Positions 44,501 to 52,259 of a stretch of 64,000 nucleotides of DNA are shown here, piece by piece (position 1 is the stretch's first letter; every line of letters begins with the position of its first letter). A model generated the notes under the pieces. That model had not been told where the DNA came from, ran no database searches, and was given only the letters and a program-made list of their open reading frames with translations. Position numbers and translations under genes: made by a program. This DNA is from Lumbricus rubellus (taxonomy: Eukaryota; Annelida; Clitellata; Crassiclitellata; Lumbricidae): NCBI GenBank assembly GCA_945859605.1, contig OX243815.1, positions 46,872,576 to 46,936,575 of the forward strand, read 5' to 3'.

Positions 44501-46230
44501 TTTATTATTTATCACCACAAAATGACGATCTGCTGAATTTTCGTATAACTAACGAGTCATCGTTTGAACACATATTTGCCAAGATAGTGTGCTTTAATGA
44601 AAAATGGCCAGGTGCTCTACCTTCAACTCCCATAATTCTTCATCACTCCGCTAATCGTCAATATTTTCTTGGAAGGCATTTTCTTGCAAGATATTTGAAA
44701 GTCAGGTGCTGTTTGGACTCTAATCATCCTGATACTGAAGCACAGACTGAATTTGCAGATCATAAAATTGATTTTCCGTTTGAACAGATCATTAGCAGGT
44801 TTCTTCTACAAAAGATTCGCTTTAGTAGAAGTGTAGGTCTACTATCAAAGCCCTAAATTTTGTAAATCGTATCACTGACCAAATCTCCGGTGGTAAATCG
44901 AGCGTTTAGTGATTATTATTATTTATGGTTCCGTATAAACTTTTCAGTTGCGAAAAAAAACTGACTAGCCTATGACAATGGTAAGATTCATTCAAACTTC
45001 TTTCATGCCAGAATCAATACGTCATCCGTCTGTCGATGAATGTGTGCGTTTTTAACTGTTTCCCCCAGATGAAATTTCATATGCAAGACACAACCTAATA
45101 TGAAACTTATGTGGACTACATAAAAGAAGCCCACAATTATAGATTTCGGATCGTTACCGATGAACCCTGATGATCATGGGCGGAGTTTATCAGGGGCTAA
45201 GGGGGAGGGCTAAGCCCCCAAGAAGGGCGAAAAATCGTCATAAATTGCGTAATTTCTGAAAGGCCCCATATTGTGTTTTTCATCATTTCTTATAGTTCTG
45301 TACTTGAATTTCTCAACGAAAGTCAATATTCTTCGCCTGATTTACATATTATATTAATTATCGAACCTGTGACTTTCGGTTTCGATTCTCTCTTCATCTT
45401 CTTCTCCTGTCTCGATGCGGTTCTTATGACGTCTGCAGAAACCAATTCAGCGGCGCTTTCAGTCTTTGAGATTTCAACGTCTCTACCAACCTCTGAAATA
45501 TCAACAAAACAAAACAAAACAAAACACAGGACGCTTAAAAATGCAATGAGGAGGGAGGCTGTTCGGATAAATGGTAACACTCTGGTCCAACAAACAAACG
45601 GACGCATGATCGCTTCATACTACCCTCCCAAAGGTCCACTCAACATTCCGTTCGGCAGATTGCGTGGTAAAATATGACGTCATAAGCGCCCACATGTGGG
45701 GCGCGGTGATGTAGTGGTGGCGTCGTTGCCTTGGAGCCGGAAGGTTCGAGGTTTGAATTCACCTCTCCGCGTAAGAACCTTTGGCAAGTCCTTCACTCAC
45801 AAGTCACAATTATTGTTCAGCGCTTTCGATGTGAAACACCGATGCAGTGTCCGCTCTGCATTCGGGAGCGCCTCTGAGTAGTGAGAGCTTGAAGTGGCGC
45901 TATAACAAGTGCACATACAAACAAACTCATTGACGAGCGTTGAAAAGTAAAGAATCATTTTGATCGTAGGCTACCTCGTCGAGTGGAGTGCCTTCCCAGC
46001 TGAAGGTCGTAGAGGGTTCGTCGGTCGAGTTCGGCTTCGACGTAGTAGTGTAGTAGCTGTCCCGGAAGACACTCGGCTTCATATCCGTAGCTGTGGCCGC
46101 CTAGCAGTCCAGACCTCGATCCGGGTGCATGTACCGGAGTTGCGCGTTTTTCGTTCCCGTATTCATGACATCGATAACCGTAGGGTGCGCGTCTGATTGA
46201 AGAGTGGCAGCTGTTTGACCAGGTGATCAT
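34727..46230 (-). CDS. Gene X: paralog of gene Y, R2D2-like exon plus long acidic/proline-rich exon
   Basis: Inferred exons 46230-45975, 45492-45367 and 37212-34727 join at CGAG/GTAGCC, ATTTCAG/AG, ACAG/GTTCGA and TTTTAG/AC. Both introns are phase 1, as in gene Y, giving 955 residues ending in TAG. Exon 1 ends [19 protein letters not shown], close to Y's [13 protein letters not shown] and at the same distance from a phase-1 donor. Its N-terminal half lacks a clear first R2D2 helix, so the domain may be degenerate. Exon 3 has a basic start (KRKSKQ), then YFENYFLSPKPNGPIFVPDL, acidic repeats, and PPPPPxxQQTVPPPP repeats before the C-terminus. Intron 2 is about 8.2 kb and contains the Mab-21 gene on the other strand. 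Linking exons 1-2 to exon 3 rests only on phase and splice signals; they could be two loci. Function is unknown, with ciliary/flagellar docking a guess from the domain. Confidence 0.58.
34925..35145. repeat. Proline-rich coding repeats in gene X exon 3
   Basis: Tandem 36-54-bp units (GGAGGGACCGTTTGTTGAGG, GGAGGGACCGTTTGCTGACG) encode about seven PPPPAQPQQTV-type blocks. Because the units are multiples of three, other frames stay open and give spurious long ORFs on both strands. Confidence 0.85.
36100..36480. repeat. Acidic 12-residue coding repeats in gene X exon 3
   Basis: About a dozen units of roughly 36 bp encode EEIKAPGDEIKAPSEQ-like repeats (Glu-Glu-Ile/Thr-x-Ala-Pro/Val-Pro-Gly). They are moderately diverged and probably form an extended, unstructured segment. 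Confidence 0.75.
37265..38160 (+). pseudogene. mariner-like transposase split by a LINE 3' end
   Basis: The left piece (about 37275-37385) encodes FQQDSAPAHRENETLEML, the box with the second catalytic Asp. The right piece (37918-38157) encodes LWPPNSPNLNPVDYI then LKQRLLELWDGL, the block with the third catalytic acid, and ends in TAA. Between them, about 37440-37920, is a LINE end encoding PWNSIPLDIRSLPSLRLFKW, a stop, and a 3' UTR ending GAATAAAAAAAATGTTATGT with a short ATGTT repeat. The N-terminus and inverted termini of the mariner are not seen. It lies inside gene X intron 2 and is inactive. Confidence 0.75.
38161..38585. other. AT-rich DNA downstream of the mariner fragment
   Basis: Contains two diverged copies of GGAATCATA-CTTGATCCAATTCTCTA-like sequence (about 38180-38250 and 38378-38450), probably the element's 3' non-coding part. 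No gene is seen. Confidence 0.4.
38590..38810 (-). pseudogene. Retroelement-type C-terminal remnant
   Basis: The minus frame reads RLLRKMKRRQYLQ, then DERLFNAIRNDKLYVPYRLF and PPPRPSCSHELCPRVHH. The LFxxIxxNxxxVLxxLLPPxxxxxYxLRxR pattern is a frequent ending of repetitive-element proteins in marine invertebrates. The assignment is by pattern only; a host exon in gene X intron 2 is the alternative, though the frame ends in a stop rather than at a donor. Confidence 0.4.
38839..39153. repeat. (CATA)n-(CA)n-(CATA)n compound microsatellite
   Basis: About 145 bp of CATA, then roughly 30 bp of CA, then about 135 bp of CATA. Open in all six frames because a 4-bp unit without stop-forming combinations reads TYIH or MYVC in turn; there is no coding meaning. 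Confidence 0.97.
39295..39530. other. Short open frames of unknown origin
   Basis: Plus-strand frames read SNSEGLRGGVLAQVI, a stop, then HHFVRKKQLPAHVKKDFYKL. The composition is protein-like and the two pieces may be one broken frame, but no family was recognised. It is probably a transposon or host-gene fragment. Confidence 0.3.
39531..39960. mobile_element. Degenerate relative of the 11.3-kb foldback element with mariner fragment
   Basis: ATTATCTTGGCCAGAAGTAA, AAGGCAATTCATATCTACAT and CACTTTTAGTGAGACCATCC match the arm units of the 11293-12465 element. Between them, at about 39690-39835 on the minus strand, is a fragment also found at 37375-37435 (CCATGCAGACTT, CATCTCTCCTACATCATGG). Sharing these pieces links the foldback family to the mariner copy nearby. 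Confidence 0.5.
40094..40162. repeat. 30-bp stem, 9-nt loop hairpin
   Basis: Arm TTGCTCTGATAAGAGATCGG plus CGTGACCACT (40094-40123) pairs with 40133-40162 with only two mismatches, around the loop ATAAACTCT. It has no flanking target duplication. It could be a tiny inverted-repeat element or a structured RNA. Confidence 0.75.
40163..41470. other. Gene X intron sequence, no other gene
   Basis: Includes simple AACTAAAACTAAAACT and AAACTAAAACTGAAATTGAT repeats at about 41080-41180. No coding region is supported. Confidence 0.5.
41475..41525. repeat. (GAT)n microsatellite
   Basis: GATGATGATGATGATGATGA run with one GACGATAA interruption. Confidence 0.85.
41560..41765 (+). repeat. LINE 3'-end remnant with ATACAATGCAATTCAATG tail
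   Basis: The translation has NGMDFPNQFTLSSSLLVFHN, resembling the WNSLPxxLRxSxSLxxFK ending of LINE RTs, followed by GAGAAGCGCTTTATAAATGG and a simple tail. It ends against the GGT microsatellite upstream of the Mab-21 gene. Confidence 0.5.
41780..41862. repeat. (GGT)n / (GGC)n microsatellite
   Basis: GGTGGTGGTGGTGGTGGTGG array ending in GGCGGCGGCGGAGG, about 45 bp before the Mab-21 start codon. Confidence 0.9.
41905..43485 (+). CDS. Mab-21/cGAS-like receptor (cGLR) nucleotidyltransferase half
   Basis: 526 residues, intronless. The catalytic signature is intact: CGSS (residues 53-56), then DDLD (69-72) supplying two metal-binding acids, and LDCDTVPGIFCPHWP (192-206) with the third acidic site and the WP motif of Mab-21 proteins. 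A helical C-lobe follows (WRLSFSIAE, YHLKT at 301-305, YFIPKANLF at 347-355). cGAS-like receptors make cyclic dinucleotides on sensing RNA or DNA; ligand and product cannot be read here. A hydrophobic segment at about 484-505 (YMFLLYTLYSLLCIVYV) precedes the TAA. TTTTAG immediately before the ATG is an in-frame stop and also a possible splice acceptor, so a 5' UTR exon may exist. It lies antisense within gene X intron 2 and continues in frame after the stop. Confidence 0.82.
   Translation: MTKYSARTIAEMASEFIVSTCQLLPKSYSNAADRMHDLYLTQKPSPTGYLIPCGSSAEFYIEPFNTCVDDLDFMLCSTDVLTISGDHLVLPSDVSGLDETVSLSCMKSYQKYPGFVQLQPLGFMYYDWTDKVYKFFIEDHSDERRPIKVVIESLTSSSLNPWLGDLCGVSVAHKHVVSGPAIKTHGDSVWNLDCDTVPGIFCPHWPIDAESWPTRRRKNGWPTIDTITKVLQNGCHVVYVQHRSCRDDKSQWRLSFSIAEVILLQSWNKTQQIVYHLLRFFAKRELIQKNCPKEDEVLCTYHLKTLMLWTCEEKSPEWWNSFSVIAICCELLGKLLKWLNIKYCPNYFIPKANLFHQPSNFKVLDMIKKRLNEFSNSSILSQWFVENCILTKIRTLYPILDGVVGLQNFMDCMQPITNWRKRSEKESLNVFLALLCNESYKVCRCAIKSGVTAGLRRLVKRGYNKESSDSATYRKTTEVPITETFLCYKYYMFLLYTLYSLLCIVYVTGRFHWKIISSLNLFKQLP
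43486..44856 (+). pseudogene. C-terminal TPR-like half of the Mab-21/cGLR gene, after one in-frame stop
   Basis: 456 codons open directly after the TAA at 43483-43485, in the same frame as the nucleotidyltransferase half, ending in TAA. The first ATG is at 43579. Helical pairs such as YMAALYFATSKYQQAMRL and ALYLYKCCKYDEVLHLCKRIL look like TPR-type repeats. The FFDGDVQSLLGFHTLFYYL and YFLGRHFLARYLKVRCC stretches are, from memory of the family, typical of the C-terminus of large invertebrate Mab-21 proteins. The two halves together match one such protein of about 980 residues. The stop may be a nonsense mutation, a readthrough site, or an allele. I looked for an intron removing it: the AAG/GTATGC donor at 43228 is good, but no acceptor tested restores the frame. 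Confidence 0.7.
44857..45366. other. Gene X intron 2, right part
   Basis: Non-coding. At 45178-45235 a repeat start ATGGGCGGAGTTTATCAGGG resembles the ends of the 21.3-kb mini-element. No AATAAA was found just after the Mab-21 stop. Confidence 0.45.
45699..45925 (+). repeat. tRNA-derived SINE in gene X intron 1
   Basis: GGTGATGTAGTGGTGGCGTC head, degraded B box GGTTTGAATTC, GCGCTATAACAAGTGCACAT end. It sits between gene X exons 1 and 2. Confidence 0.85.
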
Positions 46231-46635
46231 CGACCGGACATCAAACAGTAGCCTCTACGTCTATGGTCGTGTGTTCGTGAACAAAAATGACATTTTGAGA
46301 ACCATATTTAGCTGAATTTCACTTCTTTTCAGGTTTTCCATGTTGGAAAGTTGCATTTTTTGGTGCTGCATCTCAAACGCTCATAAATTTGACAAACTCA
46401 CGAATATTTCTAATCGGCTTTAGGATCGTGTGTAAATATGGCCACTGTTGTTGTGTTTAAAATTTCAGACAAATCCTGAAAGTTTTGACCGAGTTATGAC
46501 ATTTTTTATTGAGTTCTACTTTATCGTGGACACAGTGTATAATCCGAACTTTCAGTGTCCAGTGGCAATACAGTTAGGCTACTGTAGACCTTACTGTATT
46601 TAGCCTATAGATCTAATTGGCATCACTGCAGAGTT
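46231..46635. other. Region upstream of gene X, no gene seen
   Basis: An in-frame TAG precedes the gene X ATG by 27 nt, supporting that start or a further 5' exon. No TATA or initiator could be assigned. The rest is unremarkable. Confidence 0.4.
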
Positions 46636-46639
46636 GGTC

Positions 46640-47097
46640 AGAGCTGTAAGTCTGAACAAAGACGTAAGCTTATACAGCTTATAATGCAGCAGTTTTTCAA
46701 CCCCAAGAAAATACAGAACCGTTGGAATGAAAACTTAGAGATGTGAATTTTTTAACACGCAATGCTTCTGAAGCAAGCAACTGAGAACGTGTATGATGCG
46801 ATAGTGACAATTCAACGAAAATGCAGCGCCATTCCATAATAAATTAAATAATAAATAAATAATAAATTTCCATCTATAGGACCATGGGCTGAGTTTGGTT
46901 TCTGTTCTTGGGCGGAATAAAGACTTAAGCTTCTACATTGCAGCAGTTCTTCAACCCCAAGAAAATCTAAAAAGCAGTTGGAATGAAAACCTAGAGATGG
47001 AAATTGGAAACGCAATGCTTCTGAAGCAAGCAACTGATAACGTGTAGGATGCGATAGTGACAATTCAGCGAAAATGCAGTGCCATTCCATAATAAAC
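46640..47097. repeat. Two direct copies of a ~200-bp dispersed repeat
   Basis: Copy 1 at about 46660-46850 and copy 2 at about 46925-47097 share TTCTTCAACCCCAAGAAAAT, GCAATGCTTCTGAAGCAAGC and ATAGTGACAATTCAGCGAAA. A third, more diverged copy lies at about 50280-50465 (CACCCCACCCCAATACAAA, GTGACAATTCAGCGAAAT). Family unknown, no ORF. Confidence 0.7.
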
Positions 47098-47145
47098 GAC
47101 AAAATAATATATAATATGATATTATATATTATTTTGTCGTTTATT
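47091..47145. repeat. Perfect 27-bp palindrome with 1-nt spacer
   Basis: AATAAACGACAAAATAATAT plus ATAATAT is followed after a single G by its exact reverse complement. It sits at the end of the second direct repeat copy and can extrude a cruciform. Confidence 0.9.
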
Positions 47146-47215
47146 AATATCAATCAATCAATCACATAAATTTATATAGCGCCTCTTCAAGATCTCTATT
47201 CAGAGGCGCATATTG
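47143..47215 (-). repeat. SINE tail with (AATC)n
   Basis: AATCAATCAATCACATAAAT then TTATATAGCGCCTCTTCAAG and CAGAGGCGCATA: the same tail arrangement as at 5.2 and 32.9 kb. Confidence 0.6.
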
Positions 47216-47308
47216 AACTGACTCTCTGTCTCCCTGTCAAGCCGCCGTGTAGGGACCTTGCGCACGTCATTCACTCGCAATAACTTTTAGTCTATATAAT
47301 AGGCCTAG

Positions 47309-47521
47309 TGGGGCGCGGTAGTGGAGTGGTGGGTTCGGTGCCTTTCAGTAAGACAGCTCCAGGTCTGAATCCACCTCAAGCCGCCGTGTAGGGACCTTGC
47401 GGACGTCATTCACTCGCAATTGCTAAGCGCTTCGGCGTGAAACTCAGATTCAGTGTCCACGTTGTAGTTGGGAGCGCCTTTGAGTAAAGAGCTTGAGGGG
47501 GCGATATAGCAAGTGCGAGAA
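47309..47521 (+). repeat. tRNA-derived SINE, subfamily 2
   Basis: GGGGCGCGGTAGTGGAGTGG head, degraded B box GGTCTGAATCC, CCTCAAGCCGCCGTGTAGGG, GAGGGGGCGATATAGCAAGT end. A partial duplicate of its middle (GCCGCCGTGTAGGGACCTTG) lies at 47241-47280. Confidence 0.8.
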
Positions 47522-47819
47522 ATAAATTCCAGTAAGTTTGTTACATTGGTTCAAATATTTCCAATAAGTCTTTCATTATTTATTTAACATAGCCTAAATA
47601 TAAGCCCTAGTTTAGAATTATTTACTGTTTTAAAATACCATTAATTTAAATAGCTTTTTATGCAGACAATAATTATTTACTATTCTATATTTACTTTACC
47701 CGACGAGGACAGCAACAGAAGTTTTAGAATAATTAGCTAACAGTGTCTTGTTTTACTTACAAGTTACACCTTTATTAAAGACCAAGGTTTTGTTTTTGGC
47801 AGTTTCTTGGTAAACCATT

Positions 47820-47869
47820 CTGATTGGTCAGCAGGTCTCTGTTTAGTGGGCGTGACGCTGACCAATCAG
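47820..47869. promoter_or_regulatory. Inverted CCAAT-box pair
   Basis: CTGATTGGTCAGC (47820-47832) and GCTGACCAATCAG (47857-47869) are perfect inverse copies, each with a CCAAT box, around GTGGGCGTGAC. This looks like an NF-Y-type promoter arrangement, but no gene starts close by; it may equally be a small inverted-repeat element. Confidence 0.35.
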
Positions 47870-47914
47870 TATCTGCTCCAAGTTCATCTGAAAGCACTGG
47901 CAGCTGCTTTAGAT

Positions 47915-48510
47915 TGCTAAACTAGGTCGAGGAATTGTTGTGTAAAGATTCTAAAGACTCCCCTGAGTGGGTCTCTGTATGCAGATTAGCCTGGCCTACC
48001 AATGCCGGCCAGTGACCATGGGTTCGAAATCTAGTTGGCACATAAGCACTAAGACAGGTAAACTTGTATACAGTATACCTGCTAACACAGCTGACCATCG
48101 AGCCCTGCAATATTCTGCTGGCAGGGGTGGGGGAATTGTTTTGTTCCTCGGAGCCTGCTCCTAAGCTCGCCTCTTGCCAAGGGCTAGCAATATCAAGGCA
48201 ATTGGTTGTATTACATCATTTCAGACAGGTAAACTTGTAGCCGCTAATACAGCTGACCATCGAGCCCTTCCAATGCTTGCAATGGATACTCTCCTGGCGG
48301 GGGAGGTAGAATTGTTTGTTCCTCCAAGCATAGGCCTACTCCTCAACTAGACCAAGATCCACACACTTTGCAGGCTTGCAGGTAGACAACTGTTCTCAAT
48401 TGTTGGGCCTTCCATTATGAAATTCCTCCCTTTACATGTAGATATTCGCCTCCTGCCAAGAGCTAGCAGTATCAATGCCAGGTTGTATTATATCCCTAAA
48501 GTTACGCTGG
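47915..48510. repeat. Left arm of a diverged inverted repeat, with tandem sub-copies
   Basis: GAGGAATTGTTGTG, CCTGAGTGGGTCTCTG, GCAGATTAGCCTGGCCTACC, AGCTGACCATCGAGCCCT and GCTAGCAATATCAAGGC reappear in inverse at 49085-49640. Within this arm the GCTGACCATCGAGCCCT to TAGCA block is present twice (48090-48230 and 48250-48500). Confidence 0.65.
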
Positions 48511-49084
48511 TTGGCTTCTCAATTTATCAATTGAGATTTCAACTGTATAAAGCTATATCTGGTGCCCAGACTTATAAACAAAGGTACACCGTACACTTGG
48601 AGGTCAAGATGTATTGAAAGAACCTTGTTTGTAGGCAGTGTAAGAATTGTGGAAAAATAACTGGGGTGATGGACCATTATCCACTTGGAATTTGGGTGTA
48701 AAAAATAGGCTTTACTATGGGGGCTCTAAGAAAGACTGGGGGTTGAAACCCCCTGGCAATTCTCACCCTGCGTGTAGGCCATGCTCTGAGGTAAAGATAA
48801 ACACATGAACTAGGGCTGGTATAGAATTATAGATAGCTAGTATACAGGATCGGTTATTCATTGGCGGAAGTATCTTGGTGTATAGTCTGCTATTTTATAT
48901 ACACATAATTATTTTATATGTAGGCCTATACAGTCTATATATATATATATACACACACGGGCAAGCTAATATGCATATTCCAAGCAAGTTATCAAGCTGC
49001 TGGATGAAACATCATGGAGCTGTGGGCCGGTAAATCAAAGCACCAGCTAGAGTTTTATAGGCCTACAGGAACTGAGAAGGGAAA

Positions 49085-49640
49085 GAGCCTAAAGTGATGT
49101 AATACAACCTGGCCTTGGTATTGCTAGCAGTTGGCAGGAGACTAATCTCTAATGGAAGGCTCAACAATTGAAAAGCAGAGGAGCAGGCCGAGAGGAACAA
49201 ATAATTCCACCCCCTTCCTCTCCTCCCTCCAGCAGAATATCGAAGGGCTTGATGGTCAGCCAAGGTTCTTTGGATGATCTTGATGGTTCTGTCTTTCCTT
49301 CGCGTATACGACCTGTGTTTACATTTCTCTGCCTGTGTCCATTGGTATGGAAATGAGCAGACACTAGCACTGAAGTCTGGCTGACAGCTATCAAGATCAT
49401 TCCACTGCTGTATACACGTATGGCCGTTGGTATTGATGGATAGTCCCTGGGGGCATGGTCTAGTGCCTCTAGACAAACCGTCCAACAGCTTAGCTGACCT
49501 ACAAAGTTCTGGTCAGTGGTATCAGTGGTGCACAACTGCACACACACGGCAGTATACGCCAAGCTAATCTGCATAAGGTACCCCACTCAGGGAAGTCTAG
49601 AGACAATTCCTCAACCTGGTTTAGATAGGCTATAGCAGTG
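49085..49640. repeat. Right arm of the diverged inverted repeat
   Basis: Inverse of the 47915-48245 arm: GGTATTGCTAGCAGTTGGCA, GAAGGGCTTGATGGTCAGC, GCTAATCTGCATAAGGTACC, GGAATTGTCTC-like end. It contains an insertion of about 260 bp relative to the left arm. No gene; the frames across it are not conserved between arms. Confidence 0.65.
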
Positions 49641-50121
49641 GTCAGTGCTCTCATGCAGGTGCCTTGAAGCTGATTGACAAGCCGGTCTCTATAGGCCACG
49701 CCAGTTTACCAAGAGCATGCTGGGACCAAAAACTTGGCCTTTAAGACTTAAAAATCCAGATATAACTTCCATCAATCGTTATATATTGTAGTTGGTACAA
49801 CGGAAACACAATATTTTGTTTTTACGCACTAGGAATAGGTGAAAGAACCCTAACCCTGATCATGAGTTCAATAGCATTGTAGTTCAAAGTGCAAGCCTCG
49901 CCCTCATTGGCCATTTAATAGGTATATATGTCGATAATAATTATTGTTAATAATGGTCAACAAATATGGTTGAGATAGTTCTGAAAACACGAACATAGAA
50001 ATGAGACAGCAATCATAATTATAAATGGCCAATTCAACAAAATAAAATGTTCATAAGTCTTTCATGGAGAACGCTATCATACTATTATAGAGCTCTGCCT
50101 TATCCCGTATAGTAAACTATA

Positions 50122-50156
<35 letters not shown>

Positions 50157-50806
50157 TTGAAAATAATGTACAATAAGATATAGTAGAGCCGTTCATCATA
50201 ATATATATGTATATATAATATTTAGGCCTAGGCTACTGTGACTGAAATTCTGTCGTTGCACTATTATAATCTAACGTCTTTTGCTGATGGCAGATTCCTC
50301 AAAACTGCAGTTTTTCACACCCCACCCCAATACAAAACCAGTTGATTTGAAACCATGGAGATGGAAATTGGATACGCCTTGCTTCTGCATAAAGCAATTA
50401 TAGAGAACGCGTGCAAGATGATACAGTGACAATTCAGCGAAATAACAATGCTGTTCGATAAAGTATGTAACAGTGATAACCTTACACCACGAACTTCGGT
50501 TATTTAGTCCACAATGTCCACATATATAGCTCACAATCATCTATTGTTTTGAATAATTATCATTTAAATAGTTTACTATACTGACAACAATACGTCTACC
50601 TTTTAAATAGTAATTTATCCAACAGGGTCAACAACGGCTACTTTAAAATTTAGTTTACAAATTCTTGCTTTATGCAGAAGCAAGGCGTATCCAGCGCTTT
50701 AATGCCGTGGCCTTCCGAGGCTCTTTCTGCTCAAACCCTGAAGACGAGGCCTGACAATTCCGGACTAGTTTTTAAACAATAATTAGATTATAATTCTAGA
50801 TTGGTT
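49641..50806. other. Non-coding up to the LTR of element B
   Basis: (TA)n at about 50122-50155, the third copy of the 46.6-kb repeat at about 50280-50465, and a short inverted relation between GCCTTGCTTCTGCATAAAGC (50373) and GCTTTATGCAGAAGCAAGGC (50670). No gene is seen. Confidence 0.5.
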
Positions 50807-51346
50807 TGTAACGGCCTGCTGCCCCCTCGTAAGAAAACCACGTGACCTCGGGTCCCACCCCTGGTGTTGCTCTTCAGCCTCCCAAGTGGTAGGGGCCCGC
50901 CCTAGGATTTCAAACGAGGCGCCGCACTGTTGAAGGGGTTCTCTGTCGTCAGGTAATTCTACCGGTCCATCTAAGTAGGTAAGATCTATGGGACCCATCG
51001 CTTTCCTTGCGGTAAAGTCGTAGATTAGGGTTGGGTCTTCCACCTCGGGACTGGGATATCTCTTATCGGTACCAGGAATGGCTTCGGTCGAGTGGCGACA
51101 TATGTCAGCGGTCCTCGGTCTGAGGACGACGGCTTCCCCTAGCGGAAGTCCGTCTGGGTTCAACTCCCCTTCAACAGATTCTTTAAATGCCCCAGCCTTC
51201 GGTGCGATCGACCCTTCCCTTCTCTTTTCCTGCATTACCTCACCTTCCTCGAGTCTGTCAGGGGTTCCTCCCTTCTCCCGCTCGGTTATGTATTCCTCTA
51301 AATCCTCATCAGAGTCATCCTCAGGCCTTATAGAAGTTTCCATCAT
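50783..51346 (-). CDS. Open frame inside the LTR of element B
   Basis: 187 codons starting MMETSIRPEDD, acidic at first (DSDEDLEEYITERE) and polar throughout; no known domain recognised. It begins 913 nt into the 1453-bp LTR and is still open at the LTR's last base (50807), ending eight codons later in flanking DNA. In the 5' LTR, outside the window, the same frame would therefore run out of the LTR into the internal region, where it could form the N-terminus of Gag. An accidental frame is the alternative, but its length and acidic composition argue for real coding. Confidence 0.45.
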   Translation of the reverse strand: MMETSIRPEDDSDEDLEEYITEREKGGTPDRLEEGEVMQEKRREGSIAPKAGAFKESVEGELNPDGLPLGEAVVLRPRTADICRHSTEAIPGTDKRYPSPEVEDPTLIYDFTARKAMGPIDLTYLDGPVELPDDREPLQQCGASFEILGRAPTTWEAEEQHQGWDPRSRGFLTRGQQAVTNQSRIII

Positions 51347-52259
51347 TCAATGATTTATTAACGTCTGATTTGATATATTTAATTAAGCAATTCAACTGAT
51401 TATAACTGACAAACAGGGTTAACAGTTAACATACGTGACTGGGCCTAAATAATGATCTTTATTAAGTGTTCAGTGTCTTTTAACTCTAGCGGAATTAAAG
51501 CAGATAATCAACAGGCGTGCGTAACCTTGTTTCTAGTAACCACGCTCGATTATTAACACGGTGATAAACAATTACATTCCGGTTCGATTCGTATCGACCG
51601 TTATTCCACATCAACATAAATTTCAATTCTTATCATCAGTCAGCATCAATTATCAATTATTATCATCAGTTTCAATTAATTAACTTTAATTGGTTTCGGA
51701 TTCTGTTATGGAGCAATTAGATTATTTTATACTTTCCTGCCCTTCCGTGCAATTTTGAGTCAGAGTCGAAATTCGAATATGTAAAGAAGAACAGGTCACT
51801 TCTTGCCGAAATTGCATATATGTCATCAAAAATTCACAAAGAACCAGTCGCAAACGGTGCCAAAACCCGTTGCTCCGTCAGCGATATCGTCTTATTCATG
51901 AAATCAGGCAATCAGCCACCAAACTAACAATTTCGAACCCAAAAAACTGCACAAATTCTTGTCTTCACAAGCCGACTTCCTACCCTGATGAAAACCTGGA
52001 GACGACTGCGCTTTTCGGCGGTTGCGGCGGTCACGTGGGCCGCGTCGACCAATCAGCGACTTACACGTCGGCAGAATCTAAGAATAGAGTGTCGCAATGC
52101 GACACTCTCTGTTGCAGCGAAGTACTGCACCGGAGTCCAGTTCTAAAGCGGCTAAATCCGGAGGCCGGTCGCAAATTTAGCAAGGCCGCAAATTAATAAG
52201 TAAGTACGCCGAGCGGCCTAAAAGGACGTTAAATTGTAGCGGCCTCATAGGACGTTACA
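50807..52259 (-). repeat. 3' LTR of Ty3/gypsy element B
   Basis: On the minus strand the LTR starts TGTAACG at 52259 and ends CGTTACA at 50807: 7-bp inverted ends with the TG...CA rule, 1453 bp. It is preceded on the minus strand by the purine tract GTGGGGAGGTG (52270-52260), the plus-strand primer site. The matching 5' LTR lies beyond the right edge, so LTR divergence and the target duplication cannot be checked. Confidence 0.72.
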
